Assembly (NCBI GenBank): GCA_041689995.1
Contig: JBDNFD010000096.1
Coordinates: forward strand, 1 to 17,575
Length of the DNA stretch: 17,575 nt
Direction: 5' to 3'
Origin: DASSWG01 sp041689995
GTDB lineage: Bacteria > Bacteroidota > Bacteroidia > Flavobacteriales > Flavobacteriaceae
A program made the translations under genes and the position numbers. Positions 8,901-14,969 of this stretch are shown here, piece after piece; positions within the stretch are counted from its first letter, which is position 1, and the number at the start of each line of letters is the position of its first letter. The notes beneath the pieces were generated by a model. It made no database searches. It was not told where the DNA came from and worked only from the letters and a program-made list of their open reading frames with translations.

Positions 8901-9426
8901 GTAGATATTCGGCATAATCTTTCAATTGTTGGGTTGGGAAATTTCCGGTCAAATTGATGTTCAGAATAGGAAATTCTTCCGAAATATTCAAGTCGAAAAC
9001 ATTGGGTTCTACTTTTGCGCCACTATCCATGGTAGGCCAAGTGGTTTCGGCTTTTGCTTGGTCCACTTTGTCTTTTACCTGTTGTTTGGCCACCGGAACT
9101 TCTACGTCTTCTTCAAATTCGACGATAATTATGGAATAATCTTGCAAGGTTGTGGAGGTAATGTCTTTGACACCGCTAATGTCTTTGAACTCTTCTTCCA
9201 AAGGTTCGGTAATGAAGCGTTCAACGTCCACCGCGGAGTTTCCGGGATTCACGGAACTCACATAAATTTTTGTTTCGGATATTTCAGGAAAAGCCTCGCG
9301 TGGCATGTTGTAATAGGAAAGCAGTCCGCCAACGATAATGATGGCGATGATCACAAAAACCGTGGTGCTGTTGTCAATCGCCCAAGATGAAAGGCCGAAG
9401 CGTTTGTCGTTTTTTTGTTCCTTCAT
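5980..9426 (-). CDS. RND efflux pump inner-membrane transporter (HAE1/AcrB-like)
   Basis: This is the proton-driven pump subunit of a tripartite efflux system, 1148 residues long. It begins with the usual first membrane helix (about 20-40) and MPREAFPEI motif, has the periplasmic porter domain, then a membrane block from about 345. The TM4 relay reads LVDNGIVVVDN with Asp413 followed by Asn414, where AcrB has two aspartates. In TM10 the AcrB lysine position is Asn1017 in GIVVNNAIVLVDY. These substitutions suggest a sub-branch of HAE1, not the CzcA metal group. About 100 residues longer than AcrB: residues 515-565 hold two extra hydrophobic stretches between TM6 and TM7, and about 20 extra residues lie near 1085-1108. 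The ATG at 9426 is the only one ahead of the first helix. It is the last gene of the tetR-tolC-adaptor-pump operon. Substrate unknown. Confidence 0.95.
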   Translation of the reverse strand: MKEQKNDKRFGLSSWAIDNSTTVFVIIAIIIVGGLLSYYNMPREAFPEISETKIYVSSVNPGNSAVDVERFITEPLEEEFKDISGVKDITSTTLQDYSIIIVEFEEDVEVPVAKQQVKDKVDQAKAETTWPTMDSGAKVEPNVFDLNISEEFPILNINLTGNFPTQQLKDYAEYLQDEIELLPEIKDATIRGAEDKEVEIAVNIYKMTASQVSFNDIVNAVKSENITISGGNIVESGIQKNIRIIGEIDDPKELGNIVVKKDHGVVFLKDIADIHFQEKDASTFAREYGQPVVMLDIKKRAGKNMIEAVQKIKEIVKTKQETYLPESLHISITNDQSVATQSQVDGLVNNIIFGVVLVVAVLMFFLGFRNALFVGFAIPLSMLLSLIILSSLGFTLNTMVLFALVMGLGMLVDNGIVVVDNVYSLMSEGMPPLQAAKQGMGEIAWPIIASTATTLAAFFPLGLWPGTIGKFMIVFPITLSIVLGSSLFVALVINAMLTKKYMKTKEKKFTQKRLKLLSIIFGVFGIIFLVSGFLLPSVILRGLGNLLLLAIILMWLYKYFLAGAVRYFQYKSLRKLEKNYSRFLKYALSGRKAYLFFFGTVGLLILSFVLVGIVQPNVLFFPENEPKQVITYIEYPQGTAIEKTNALTKKVESRIADVIKKYEDADGYNFMVESMISQVGEGAGNPQTDGGQQNEMPHKGKVTLSMREFQDRRGVSSSQVITEVREAVKGFPGATIIVEKDAAGPPVGYPINIELSGEDYEQMLIEAEDLRSYIQDLNIPGIEGLKIDVNKSKPEINVHVDRRKAGRLGVSTASVGRTLRRSIYGEEVSTYKEGNDDYEINVRFANNLRYKESALFNQPITFRDQNTGELVQVPISSVVSKEQTATFSSIKRKDMKRVITVYSNVLEGYNGNAIVAQLKTELKNYDLPKDISLTFTGEQEKQAENMAFLLKALLIAIGGILLILVMQFNSMSKTAIILTTVFLSLSGVFLGMVIFHMDFIIIMTMMGIISLAGIVVNNAIVLVDYTQILIDRKKLKLGLEEDDLLTKEQYFDLIIAGGKSRLRPVLLTAITTVLGLIPLAIGFNIDFFGLFTDYHPKIFFGGDNVIFWGPLAWTVIFGLTFATFLTLVVVPVMSYLNLRAKIRFRKNK

Positions 9427-9491
9427 GGTTCTATGTTTCCCGATTAGTAGGTTTTCGGATTGGTCAATTTTATGTTCGATATGTAATTATT

Positions 9492-10667
9492 TCAATTCAG
9501 TGAGGAATCCACAATGCGGACTTTTTCTCCATCCCGAACCGTTCTTGCACCTTTGGTGATGAGTATTTGTCCGGGTTTCAATCCGTTGGTGATTTCTACT
9601 TTCCCTTGATAGTTTTTGCCAATTTCCACTACCATTTTTTTCGCGGTTCCCAGGGAATCGTTCTCCATTTCCAACACATACACAATTTTTTCGCCCATCG
9701 CATTTTCCCGAACAGTACTTTGCGGAACGATCAAGGTGTTTTTCGCTGTGTAATCGTTCAGTTTAATATTTGCGATCAAGTTGGGTTTCACCATACCATT
9801 ATTGTTCGGAACGGCGATTTTTATCTCGAAACTACGGTTGTTCGGGTTGATGAAACTTGAAATTTCTTTTATTTCTCCTTTGAATTCTTTTCCGATGGAG
9901 CCCAATTCCACGAGCACTTCCGTTCCTTTTTCGATACTTCCCAAATAATTTTCGGGAACATCGGCGGTAACGTACATTTTGTTCAAATCGATCAAACGGA
10001 AAAGTTGGTTTGCGCCGGGAGAAACTACTTGGCCTTCGTCGGAAATTACTTGGTCAATAACGCCACTGAAAGGGGCGCGCACGGTGGTTTTTCCCAACTG
10101 GGATTGCAATTGTTGCACCGAACTTTTCATGGCTTCGTAATCAGATTTTGCTTGTAAAAGTTGAATTTCGGAACCGATTTCCTGCTCCCAAAGATTTTTT
10201 CGACGTTCAAAAGTGGTCTTTGCCAAAGCTGTTTTGGTTTCCAATTGGGCCAACTGACTGGAAAGTCCGCCATCGTCTATTTTTGCCAAGATTTGTCCTT
10301 TGGAAACCTGTTGTCCTTCTTGCACATAAATTTTTTCGAGCACGCCCGAAAATTCCGGATAAATAATAATATTCTGGTCGGTTTCCACATTTCCCTGAAT
10401 TTCAATATAATGTTTGAAAAGTGTATTGGTCAATACTTCTGCCGAAACCAGCGCGCGATTATCGATGGTATCCAGCTTTTCGATCGCTTCGTCCAACAAC
10501 GCAATTTTTTGTTTCAAGTCTTGCTGCTTTTCGTGCAGTTCGGATTTTTTGGCGCGTATTTGCGAAAGTTGACCGCTTTCGATCACGCTTTTCACGGTTT
10601 TTTCTTCCTTATTTCCGCAGGAAGATAGCATAATACTTGCTAAAAGGATGAGGTGTATTTTTTTCAT
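9492..10667 (-). CDS. RND efflux periplasmic adaptor (membrane-fusion lipoprotein)
   Basis: This adaptor joins the RND pump to the TolC-type channel. The 391-residue precursor has a lipoprotein signal ending in the lipobox LSSC with Cys17 as the lipidated residue. Residues about 33-67 form an extra N-terminal heptad-like coiled coil (KSELHEKQQDLKQKIALLDE). The lipoyl-like half motif GVLEKIYVQEGQQVSKGQIL (109-128) and its partner VRAPFSGVIDQVISDEGQVV (196-215) flank an alpha hairpin of about 135-193. Beta-barrel and membrane-proximal domains follow to the end. The sequence after Cys17 is GNKEEK, a charged patch that resembles Bacteroidota surface-export signals, although this protein must face the periplasm. 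It lies 65 bp before the pump gene and 45 bp after the TolC gene on the same strand, so one transcript is likely. Confidence 0.94.
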   Translation of the reverse strand: MKKIHLILLASIMLSSCGNKEEKTVKSVIESGQLSQIRAKKSELHEKQQDLKQKIALLDEAIEKLDTIDNRALVSAEVLTNTLFKHYIEIQGNVETDQNIIIYPEFSGVLEKIYVQEGQQVSKGQILAKIDDGGLSSQLAQLETKTALAKTTFERRKNLWEQEIGSEIQLLQAKSDYEAMKSSVQQLQSQLGKTTVRAPFSGVIDQVISDEGQVVSPGANQLFRLIDLNKMYVTADVPENYLGSIEKGTEVLVELGSIGKEFKGEIKEISSFINPNNRSFEIKIAVPNNNGMVKPNLIANIKLNDYTAKNTLIVPQSTVRENAMGEKIVYVLEMENDSLGTAKKMVVEIGKNYQGKVEITNGLKPGQILITKGARTVRDGEKVRIVDSSLN

Positions 10668-10712
10668 GTTTTATGTTTTTGGAAAGATGTGGAGACGTAA
10701 TGTTTGGCGTCG

Positions 10713-12077
10713 TTACTTGTCTATATCAATTTTTATTTTTGGGGTATTCAAAATAGTTTCGAGTGTTGCTTTGGTCGTGATAATTTGAAGCATCGCTTTC
10801 AACAAATCATCTTGGGAAGTATATAATTGGGTCTGGGCTTGCCGCAAATCGAAACTTGAGGAAAGGCCTTCGGTGAATTTCACCTGATTTTTGTGGGCGA
10901 TGCGTTCCGCCAATTCCAAATTCTTTTTTGCGGTTTGGTAATTTTCGATGGCGAATTGGTAATTACTTTTCGCCGTGTTCGTTTGCAACCGGATTTGTTC
11001 CTGGGCTTGAATGAATTGGGTTTGTGCTTTGTCTAAAGCGATTTTTGCTTGTTGCGTTCTGGCATTCCGCTGCAGCGAACTGAAAATGGGAATGTTCAAA
11101 CTGACGCCCCAAATCGAAGATTGGTACCATTCCTGTTCGGGTTTAAAGAAATCGAATTCATTGCTGTTTCCGCTGGTACCGTAATTGATAAAAGTTGTCA
11201 ATGTGGGCAAGGCTTTGCTTTTTTCCAATTTCAATTCCAATTCCCGCTGTTGGGTCAGGTTTTCTGCTATTTGATAATCGATATTTTCCTCGATTTCCAA
11301 TTTTTCGTCCGTCAATACCAAATTAATGTTTTCCTGGGTCAAAGTCTTTAAATCATCTTCGAGAAACACCGTATATTCCACGGGAATCCCCAACGCAAGG
11401 TTCAGAAGTTGTTTGGTTATTTCCAATATCCGTTCCGAATTGTGCAATTGGTTTTCAACTTGTGATAAGGTGATTTGCAATTGCTCCACATTTTCAAGTT
11501 CGGTGAACCCGTTTTCATATATTTTCTGGGTTTCGCTCACATTTTCTTCCAAAAGGGACTTGTTTTTTTTCAAGATTTCCACACTTTCCTTGGCCAACAA
11601 AACGTTTCCATAAGCTTCAATCACATTTTTCCGGACTTCGAGGGCGGTTTTTTCGGCGGCGTTTTCTGAATATTCCAAAAAAGTTTTGGCGGCTTGCAAA
11701 GCAACCAGATAAGAACCGTCGAATAAAATTTGGGTGGCGGTGGCCGTGGCGCTCATTTGTTGTTTGGTGCCAAATATTACGGGGACGAATGTGCCGGGAG
11801 CACCTCCAATAAATTCCCCGGGAATCAATTGCACCGGTTGTTTCAGCATATTCGTATAATCAATATCGGCGCTGATTTGTGGCAGTCCGCGCGCGGTGGT
11901 TTCCCATTTCTTTTTGATGGCCGACAGAATATCGCGCCGCGCATTGATGGCGGAATAACTGCTGTCCAAAGCAAATTCCACGGCCTCGTCCATCGTAAAA
12001 CTATAGGAGCGTTTTTCTTGTGCTTTTAAACCAAAATAGCTCAGAAAAAGGAAGAAAAGCAATAAGGTATATTTCAT
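10713..12077 (-). CDS. TolC-family outer-membrane efflux protein
   Basis: The 454-residue protein is the outer-membrane channel of the tripartite pump. It has a cleavable signal peptide (about 1-19, hydrophobic core LLLFFLFLSYFG, then KAQ) and two outer-membrane efflux repeats dominated by long coiled helices: ALEVRKNVIEAYGNVLLAKE and NVSETQKIYENGFTELENVE in the first, KIALDKAQTQFIQAQEQIRL and KFTEGLSSSFDLRQAQTQLY in the second. The last motif is a hallmark of TolC relatives. Length is normal. No TAnnTTTG box is present in the 98-bp gap to tetR, so it probably shares the tetR transcript. It is followed by the adaptor gene after 45 bp. Confidence 0.95.
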   Translation of the reverse strand: MKYTLLLFFLFLSYFGLKAQEKRSYSFTMDEAVEFALDSSYSAINARRDILSAIKKKWETTARGLPQISADIDYTNMLKQPVQLIPGEFIGGAPGTFVPVIFGTKQQMSATATATQILFDGSYLVALQAAKTFLEYSENAAEKTALEVRKNVIEAYGNVLLAKESVEILKKNKSLLEENVSETQKIYENGFTELENVEQLQITLSQVENQLHNSERILEITKQLLNLALGIPVEYTVFLEDDLKTLTQENINLVLTDEKLEIEENIDYQIAENLTQQRELELKLEKSKALPTLTTFINYGTSGNSNEFDFFKPEQEWYQSSIWGVSLNIPIFSSLQRNARTQQAKIALDKAQTQFIQAQEQIRLQTNTAKSNYQFAIENYQTAKKNLELAERIAHKNQVKFTEGLSSSFDLRQAQTQLYTSQDDLLKAMLQIITTKATLETILNTPKIKIDIDK

Positions 12078-12151
12078 AAGGTTTTTAGGGTTTATCGCAA
12101 AATCGGTTTGTCGAATATTTTGTTTCTTTTTCTAATTTTCATGAATCAATT

Positions 12152-12169
12152 GCCCCGAGGCTTCGGGGC
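12152..12169. repeat. GC-rich hairpin between tetR and tolC
   Basis: GCCCCGA (12152-12158) and TCGGGGC (12163-12169) are perfect complements around a 4-base loop, giving a 7-bp GC-rich stem. It stands out in an AT-rich gap of 98 bp. No T-tract follows on either strand, so it does not look like a classical terminator. It lies 7 bases past the tetR stop and may attenuate or process the tetR-tolC transcript. Confidence 0.6.
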
Positions 12170-12175
12170 CGCTGC

Positions 12176-12784
12176 CTACTGCACACTTTTTTCCTGAATG
12201 ATTTCGTTCAATTTTTCAAGTCCTTTCGGCGTCACGATTCCACGCAAGTGGTAGCTTAAAAATTCTTCATGAATTTCTTTGGTGGAAAATTTCGGCTTTG
12301 GAAAAATCGTTTCATCCTTTATTCCGTTCATTCCAAGAAAATAAATTCGGGTCACAAAATCCAAATTTAAATTGTCTCGATAAAGATTTTTTGCGATTCC
12401 CTTTTGAAGGTTTTGCGACATGCATTCTTGCATTTTCTGGAGTTGTTTCTGTTTGATGTTGTTGAAAATATCAGGGTAATATTTTTGCAGTTGAAAAATG
12501 GGCGATGCTTTTTCTCCTTTTAACCGGCCCAAAACAAATTTTTTGATGACATACATTTCCTCGATCGGATCTTTGTCCTTTTTTCTAATTTCATCAATTC
12601 CCTGTGAAATGATTTCATATAAATAATCTGAAACCGCAGCCACCAAAGAGATTTTTGTACTATAATGCTCATAAATTGTTTTCTTTGAAATGCCCAAATT
12701 CGTGGCGATATCGTCCATGGTCACACTTTTGAATCCGTGGCGCAAAAATAAGTCTGTTGCTTTGTGTAAAATTTTCTCCTTCAT
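12176..12784 (-). CDS. TetR/AcrR-family transcriptional regulator
   Basis: The 202-residue protein has an N-terminal TetR helix-turn-helix (MDDIATNLGISKKTIYEHYS, residues 23-42), followed by an all-helical ligand-binding part with no recognisable effector signature. It is the first gene of the efflux operon and probably represses the operon until a pump substrate or related compound binds. I place the start at the ATG at 12782-12784 because AAAGGAG sits four bases upstream (12789-12795), a strong ribosome site for this phylum, and because the longer open frame, up to 12847, would run through the promoter -7 box and add 21 residues not typical of the family. The C terminus is intact, and the TAG stop is followed closely by a hairpin. 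Confidence 0.93.
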   Translation of the reverse strand: MKEKILHKATDLFLRHGFKSVTMDDIATNLGISKKTIYEHYSTKISLVAAVSDYLYEIISQGIDEIRKKDKDPIEEMYVIKKFVLGRLKGEKASPIFQLQKYYPDIFNNIKQKQLQKMQECMSQNLQKGIAKNLYRDNLNLDFVTRIYFLGMNGIKDETIFPKPKFSTKEIHEEFLSYHLRGIVTPKGLEKLNEIIQEKSVQ

Positions 12785-12817
12785 GTTTCTCCTTTTTCTC
12801 TCTTTTGAAAATCGGGG

Positions 12818-12848
12818 CAAATATAAAATAGGAAACTTTAAAAACAAA
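12818..12848 (-). promoter_or_regulatory. Bacteroidota promoter of the tetR-tolC-adaptor-pump operon
   Basis: On the minus strand, TTTG (12845-12848) is followed after 19 bp by TATATTTG (12818-12825). This matches the Bacteroidota TTTG-N19-TAnnTTTG consensus at every defined position and at the expected spacing. Transcription should start near 12811, about 27 bases before the tetR ATG. Confidence 0.8.
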
Positions 12849-12865
12849 AATAGTTTCTAAAGTTT
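12832..12865. promoter_or_regulatory. Nested inverted repeats, candidate TetR operator
   Basis: Two inverted repeats overlap the -33 element: AAACTTTA (12833-12840) with TAAAGTTT (12858-12865), and GAAACT (12832-12837) with AGTTTC (12852-12857). TetR proteins usually bind palindromes overlapping their own promoter, so this is the best operator candidate. The assignment is inference; the AT-rich context raises the chance of coincidental matches. Confidence 0.45.
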
Positions 12866-12944
12866 TTTTCTAACATCTTCGGGATAACCTGCAACACATC
12901 ATCTATCCGCAAATTCACTTATTCACCAAATCAAATAAAAAAAT

Positions 12945-12952
12945 TATCTTTG
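12945..12952 (+). promoter_or_regulatory. -7 promoter element of the toxin-antitoxin pair
   Basis: TATCTTTG fits TAnnTTTG exactly and lies 17 bp before the antitoxin ATG at 12970. There is no good TTTG at the -33 distance, so the promoter may be weak or activator dependent. Confidence 0.5.
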
Positions 12953-12969
12953 TACAAAATCAATAACTT

Positions 12970-13173
12970 ATGGCTTATATTGTAGAAATAGATGCGCGGA
13001 GCAAAGCCGCCAAGAAATTTTTGGAGTACGTCAAAACACTTTCTTTTGCCAAGGTGAAAGAAGAAAGCCCTTATAATCCTGAATTTGTAAAAATGATAAA
13101 AAAATCCGCGGCAAGTAAAAAGCGGTATGAAGTTAATCCAGATGATGTATGGGGAAGTTTAGGGTTGAAATAA
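12970..13173 (+). CDS. Small antitoxin-like protein paired with a YoeB-type toxin
   Basis: The 67-residue protein begins MAYIVEIDARSKAAKKFLEY and has a short N-terminal beta strand followed by helices and a lysine-rich C terminus (MIKKSAASKKRY). It resembles the small DUF2683-like proteins that precede Txe/YoeB toxins in Bacteroidota; I recognise this from context more than from a firm motif. It should bind and neutralise the downstream toxin and may repress the shared promoter, although no clear DNA-binding motif is visible. Its 3' end overlaps the toxin start by 25 bp in another frame, which indicates translational coupling. The length is complete and the ATG lies 17 bp after a -7 element. 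Confidence 0.75.
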   Translation: MAYIVEIDARSKAAKKFLEYVKTLSFAKVKEESPYNPEFVKMIKKSAASKKRYEVNPDDVWGSLGLK

Positions 13174-13430
13174 CGGACAAAGCGAAGGTGGATATTGAAA
13201 AACACTATAGGTCTGGAAATAAGGCATCTATTAAAAAATTAGAAAAAATACTCATTGAGCTATCTATCCATCCCGAAGCAGGAACCGGTAGACCTGAACG
13301 ACTTAAACATAATCTTTCCGATTATTGGTCCAGGTGCATCAATCATAAGGATCGGATGATTTATTCAATCGACAATGACAAAGTCGTGGTGGAGGTGATA
13401 TCCGCCATGGATCACTACTTTGATAATTAA
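13149..13430 (+). CDS. Txe/YoeB-family mRNA interferase toxin
   Basis: The 93-residue protein is a RelE-superfamily ribosome-dependent ribonuclease of the YoeB group. Compared with E. coli YoeB, the active residues appear intact: Glu50 in RPERLKHNLSDYWSR, Arg62 in WSR, Arg69 in KDRMIY, and His89-Tyr90 near the C terminus (AMDHYF). E. coli YoeB ends with its His-Tyr pair; here three more residues follow. The start lies inside the antitoxin gene, 25 bp before its stop. A complete toxin with all catalytic residues implies the pair is probably functional. Octamer repeat remnants like those in the array at 1-943 lie on both sides, in opposite orientation. Confidence 0.9.
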   Translation: MGKFRVEITDKAKVDIEKHYRSGNKASIKKLEKILIELSIHPEAGTGRPERLKHNLSDYWSRCINHKDRMIYSIDNDKVVVEVISAMDHYFDN

Positions 13431-13483
13431 AATCCTTTTCCACTTTCATATTTTACATTTTTCGGTTTTACATTTTAAGTTAA

Positions 13484-13519
13484 ATTGGTGAATTGTGGAA
13501 CTGTTAATTGGTGAATTAG
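13484..13519. repeat. Octamer repeat remnant downstream of the toxin gene
   Basis: ATTGGTGAATT occurs twice (13484-13494 and 13506-13516), the reverse complement type of the ATTCACCA words in the array at 1-943. A counterpart in the opposite orientation (TTCACTTATTCACCAAAT, 12914-12931) lies upstream of the antitoxin gene. Confidence 0.65.
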
Positions 13520-13520
13520 G

Positions 13521-13560
13521 GAATAGACTCTCGTCAGATCGAATAGACTCTCGTCAGATC
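13521..13560. repeat. Perfect 20-bp tandem duplication
   Basis: GAATAGACTCTCGTCAGATC stands at 13521-13540 and is repeated without change at 13541-13560. The second copy runs straight into the hairpin that follows, so the duplication copied the left edge of that element. Perfect identity points to a recent event. Confidence 0.95.
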
Positions 13561-13608
13561 GAGTGTTTTTCTTTTTTTGAAATAAAAAGAAAAATATATC
13601 GAGATCTC
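13555..13608. repeat. Long imperfect hairpin element
   Basis: TTTTTCTTTTT (13566-13576) and AAAAAGAAAAA (13584-13594) are an exact 11-bp inverted pair around a 7-base loop. Further out, AGATCGA on the left can pair with TCG(AG)ATCT on the right with a two-base bulge, making the whole element a near-palindrome of about 50 bp. It could act as a bidirectional transcription end for the toxin-antitoxin transcript or be a short mobile palindrome. Confidence 0.75.
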
Positions 13609-13698
13609 AAAATTCAAATAACTTCTAACTCATAACTCCCGCCTCATAACTGCTTTATTTCCCAAATAAAAATTACTTTAGCGCAAAAATTGACACAA

Positions 13699-14673
13699 AT
13701 GCAAAAAATGCAGCTCTATAAGGACGAATTTTTAGCGTTCATGGAAGAAAAAGTCCGGATGAAAGAACCGGAAAACCTATACGGTCCAATCTTGTATATG
13801 TTGCAGCTTGGAGGGAAACGCATGCGCCCGATTCTTGTGCTGCTATCGACCGAAATTTTTGGCGGTTCCTACAAAAATGCTTTGCAAGCTGCTTTGGCCA
13901 TAGAAATGTTTCACAACTTTTCGCTTATTCACGACGATATTATGGATGATGCGCCGATGCGCCGTGGAAAAACTTCAGTTCACGAAAAATGGGATTTGAA
14001 CACCGCCATCCTTTCCGGTGACGCCATGCTGATTATCGCCTATAAATTATTTGAGGATTATGAAAAGGAAACATTTGTAAAATTGGCGCAATTGTTCACT
14101 GAAACCGCCATCAAAGTTTGTGAAGGCCAACAATATGATGTCGATTTTGAAATTAGTGATGATGTTGGTGTGGATAAATACCTGCAAATGGTCGAATACA
14201 AAACCGCGGTTTTGTTGGCTGCAGCACTTAAAATGGGAGCCATTATAGCAAATGCTTCCAAAGAAAACACCGAAAATATCTATGAATTCGGCCGTTTGCT
14301 GGGTATTGGCTTTCAGTTGCAGGACGATTATCTCGATGTTTTTGGTGATCCGAAATCATTTGGAAAACAAATTGGTGGTGATATTATCGAAAATAAAAAA
14401 ACCTTTTTGTATTTGACAGCCATGGAGCGCTCTACGAAAAAGGAAGCGAAACAATTACTTCATTTATATGATTTGGCACCAAATGATCCCTCGGAAAAAA
14501 TTGTGGCCATCAGAACTATTTTTGAAGAAAGCGGTGCCGCCAAACACACCCAAAAAGAAATTCAAAAATATACAAAGATGGCTTTTGAAGTACTCGATAA
14601 AATCGCCATCGGACCAGATTATAAAGAAATTTTGAAAAGCTTCGGCGAAGATTTAATGAACCGAAAAATGTGA
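13699..14673 (+). CDS. Short-chain polyprenyl diphosphate synthase (probable GGPP/FPP type)
   Basis: The enzyme condenses isopentenyl diphosphate with allylic diphosphates to make isoprenoid chains in the cytoplasm. The 324-residue protein has the first aspartate-rich motif D79-D-I-M-D83 in LIHDDIMDDAPMRRG, the second D209-D-Y-L-D213 in GFQLQDDYLDVFGD, and the GGKRMRP substrate motif near 38-44. Phe74 lies five residues before the first motif, the position of the chain-length stop in Sulfolobus GGPP synthase (Phe77), which favours a C15-C20 product over long menaquinone side chains. This is inference. Of three possible starts (TTG 13690, ATG 13699, ATG 13708) I chose 13699, giving a normal length; 13708 is also possible. 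Neighbours do not suggest a partner. Confidence 0.9.
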   Translation: MQKMQLYKDEFLAFMEEKVRMKEPENLYGPILYMLQLGGKRMRPILVLLSTEIFGGSYKNALQAALAIEMFHNFSLIHDDIMDDAPMRRGKTSVHEKWDLNTAILSGDAMLIIAYKLFEDYEKETFVKLAQLFTETAIKVCEGQQYDVDFEISDDVGVDKYLQMVEYKTAVLLAAALKMGAIIANASKENTENIYEFGRLLGIGFQLQDDYLDVFGDPKSFGKQIGGDIIENKKTFLYLTAMERSTKKEAKQLLHLYDLAPNDPSEKIVAIRTIFEESGAAKHTQKEIQKYTKMAFEVLDKIAIGPDYKEILKSFGEDLMNRKM

Positions 14674-14969
14674 AATACCGAAAAATTTCATTTGTGAACA
14701 ACCAAAGGTAGGAAAAAACGGTGCTAAGCTGTTTTATGGACAGTGATGTGGCTCCGATTGGGTTTCAAAAAATTCCTGCGAGGTTTTAAAAACCTTGTAG
14801 GTATAATGAAAAGAGTCGATGACAAAATTTTTAAGTTCCGCTATTCAATAAAACAGCAAAGAAATACGTTTAAAAACCAAATAATTAAATCTGGGTGGAA
14901 TTTTAACCTCTTTCTTAAGAAGCTATTCACATATTTTCACTAATTTTCCGCCCCAAAACGCAGACCCAA
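14674..14969. other. Intergenic region with a palindrome; no convincing gene
   Basis: I see no gene here. The one ATG-led open frame (14743-14943) is basic and low in complexity, has no ribosome site and spans the palindrome at 14775-14801. TAATTTTC at 14941-14948 is a near match to TAnnTTTG 21 bp before the next ATG and may be its promoter, without a matching -33 element. Confidence 0.6.
14775..14801. repeat. 27-bp near-perfect palindrome
   Basis: CCTGCGAGGTTTT (14775-14787) can pair with AAAACCTTGTAGG (14789-14801) over 13 positions, two of them G-U in RNA, around a single central A. The core AGGTTTT/AAAACCT is exact. Since G-U pairs keep the RNA stem while DNA symmetry is broken, the RNA structure could be what is maintained. 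It is followed by few T residues and so is not a clear terminator. Confidence 0.8.

Larger units (their letters stand above)
13431..13698. other. Intergenic region with repeat remnants and a hairpin element
   Basis: No gene fits. The stretch holds a pair of TTTTACATTTT direct repeats (13451-13461 and 13466-13476), GGTGAATT octamer remnants (13484-13519), a 20-bp tandem duplication (13521-13560) and a long hairpin (about 13555-13608). Promoter sequence for the prenyl synthase is expected near 13674, where TACTTTAG is only a partial match to TAnnTTTG. Confidence 0.7.

Noticed and set aside
12152..12169. Intrinsic terminator after tetR
   Set aside because: The stem is strong, but no T-tract follows on the transcribed strand, and the genes downstream look like part of the same operon.
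12785..12847. Longer TetR protein starting upstream of 12784
   Set aside because: The extra 21 codons cover the promoter -7 box and the AAAGGAG ribosome site, which fits the ATG at 12784.
14802..14807. TATAAT as a sigma-70 type promoter
   Set aside because: The phylum uses TAnnTTTG, and there is no -35 partner at a suitable distance; the AT-rich context makes a chance match likely.
14743..14943. 66-residue basic open frame between the prenyl synthase and the secreted protein
   Set aside because: It runs across the 27-bp palindrome, has no ribosome site, and its composition looks like translated noncoding sequence.
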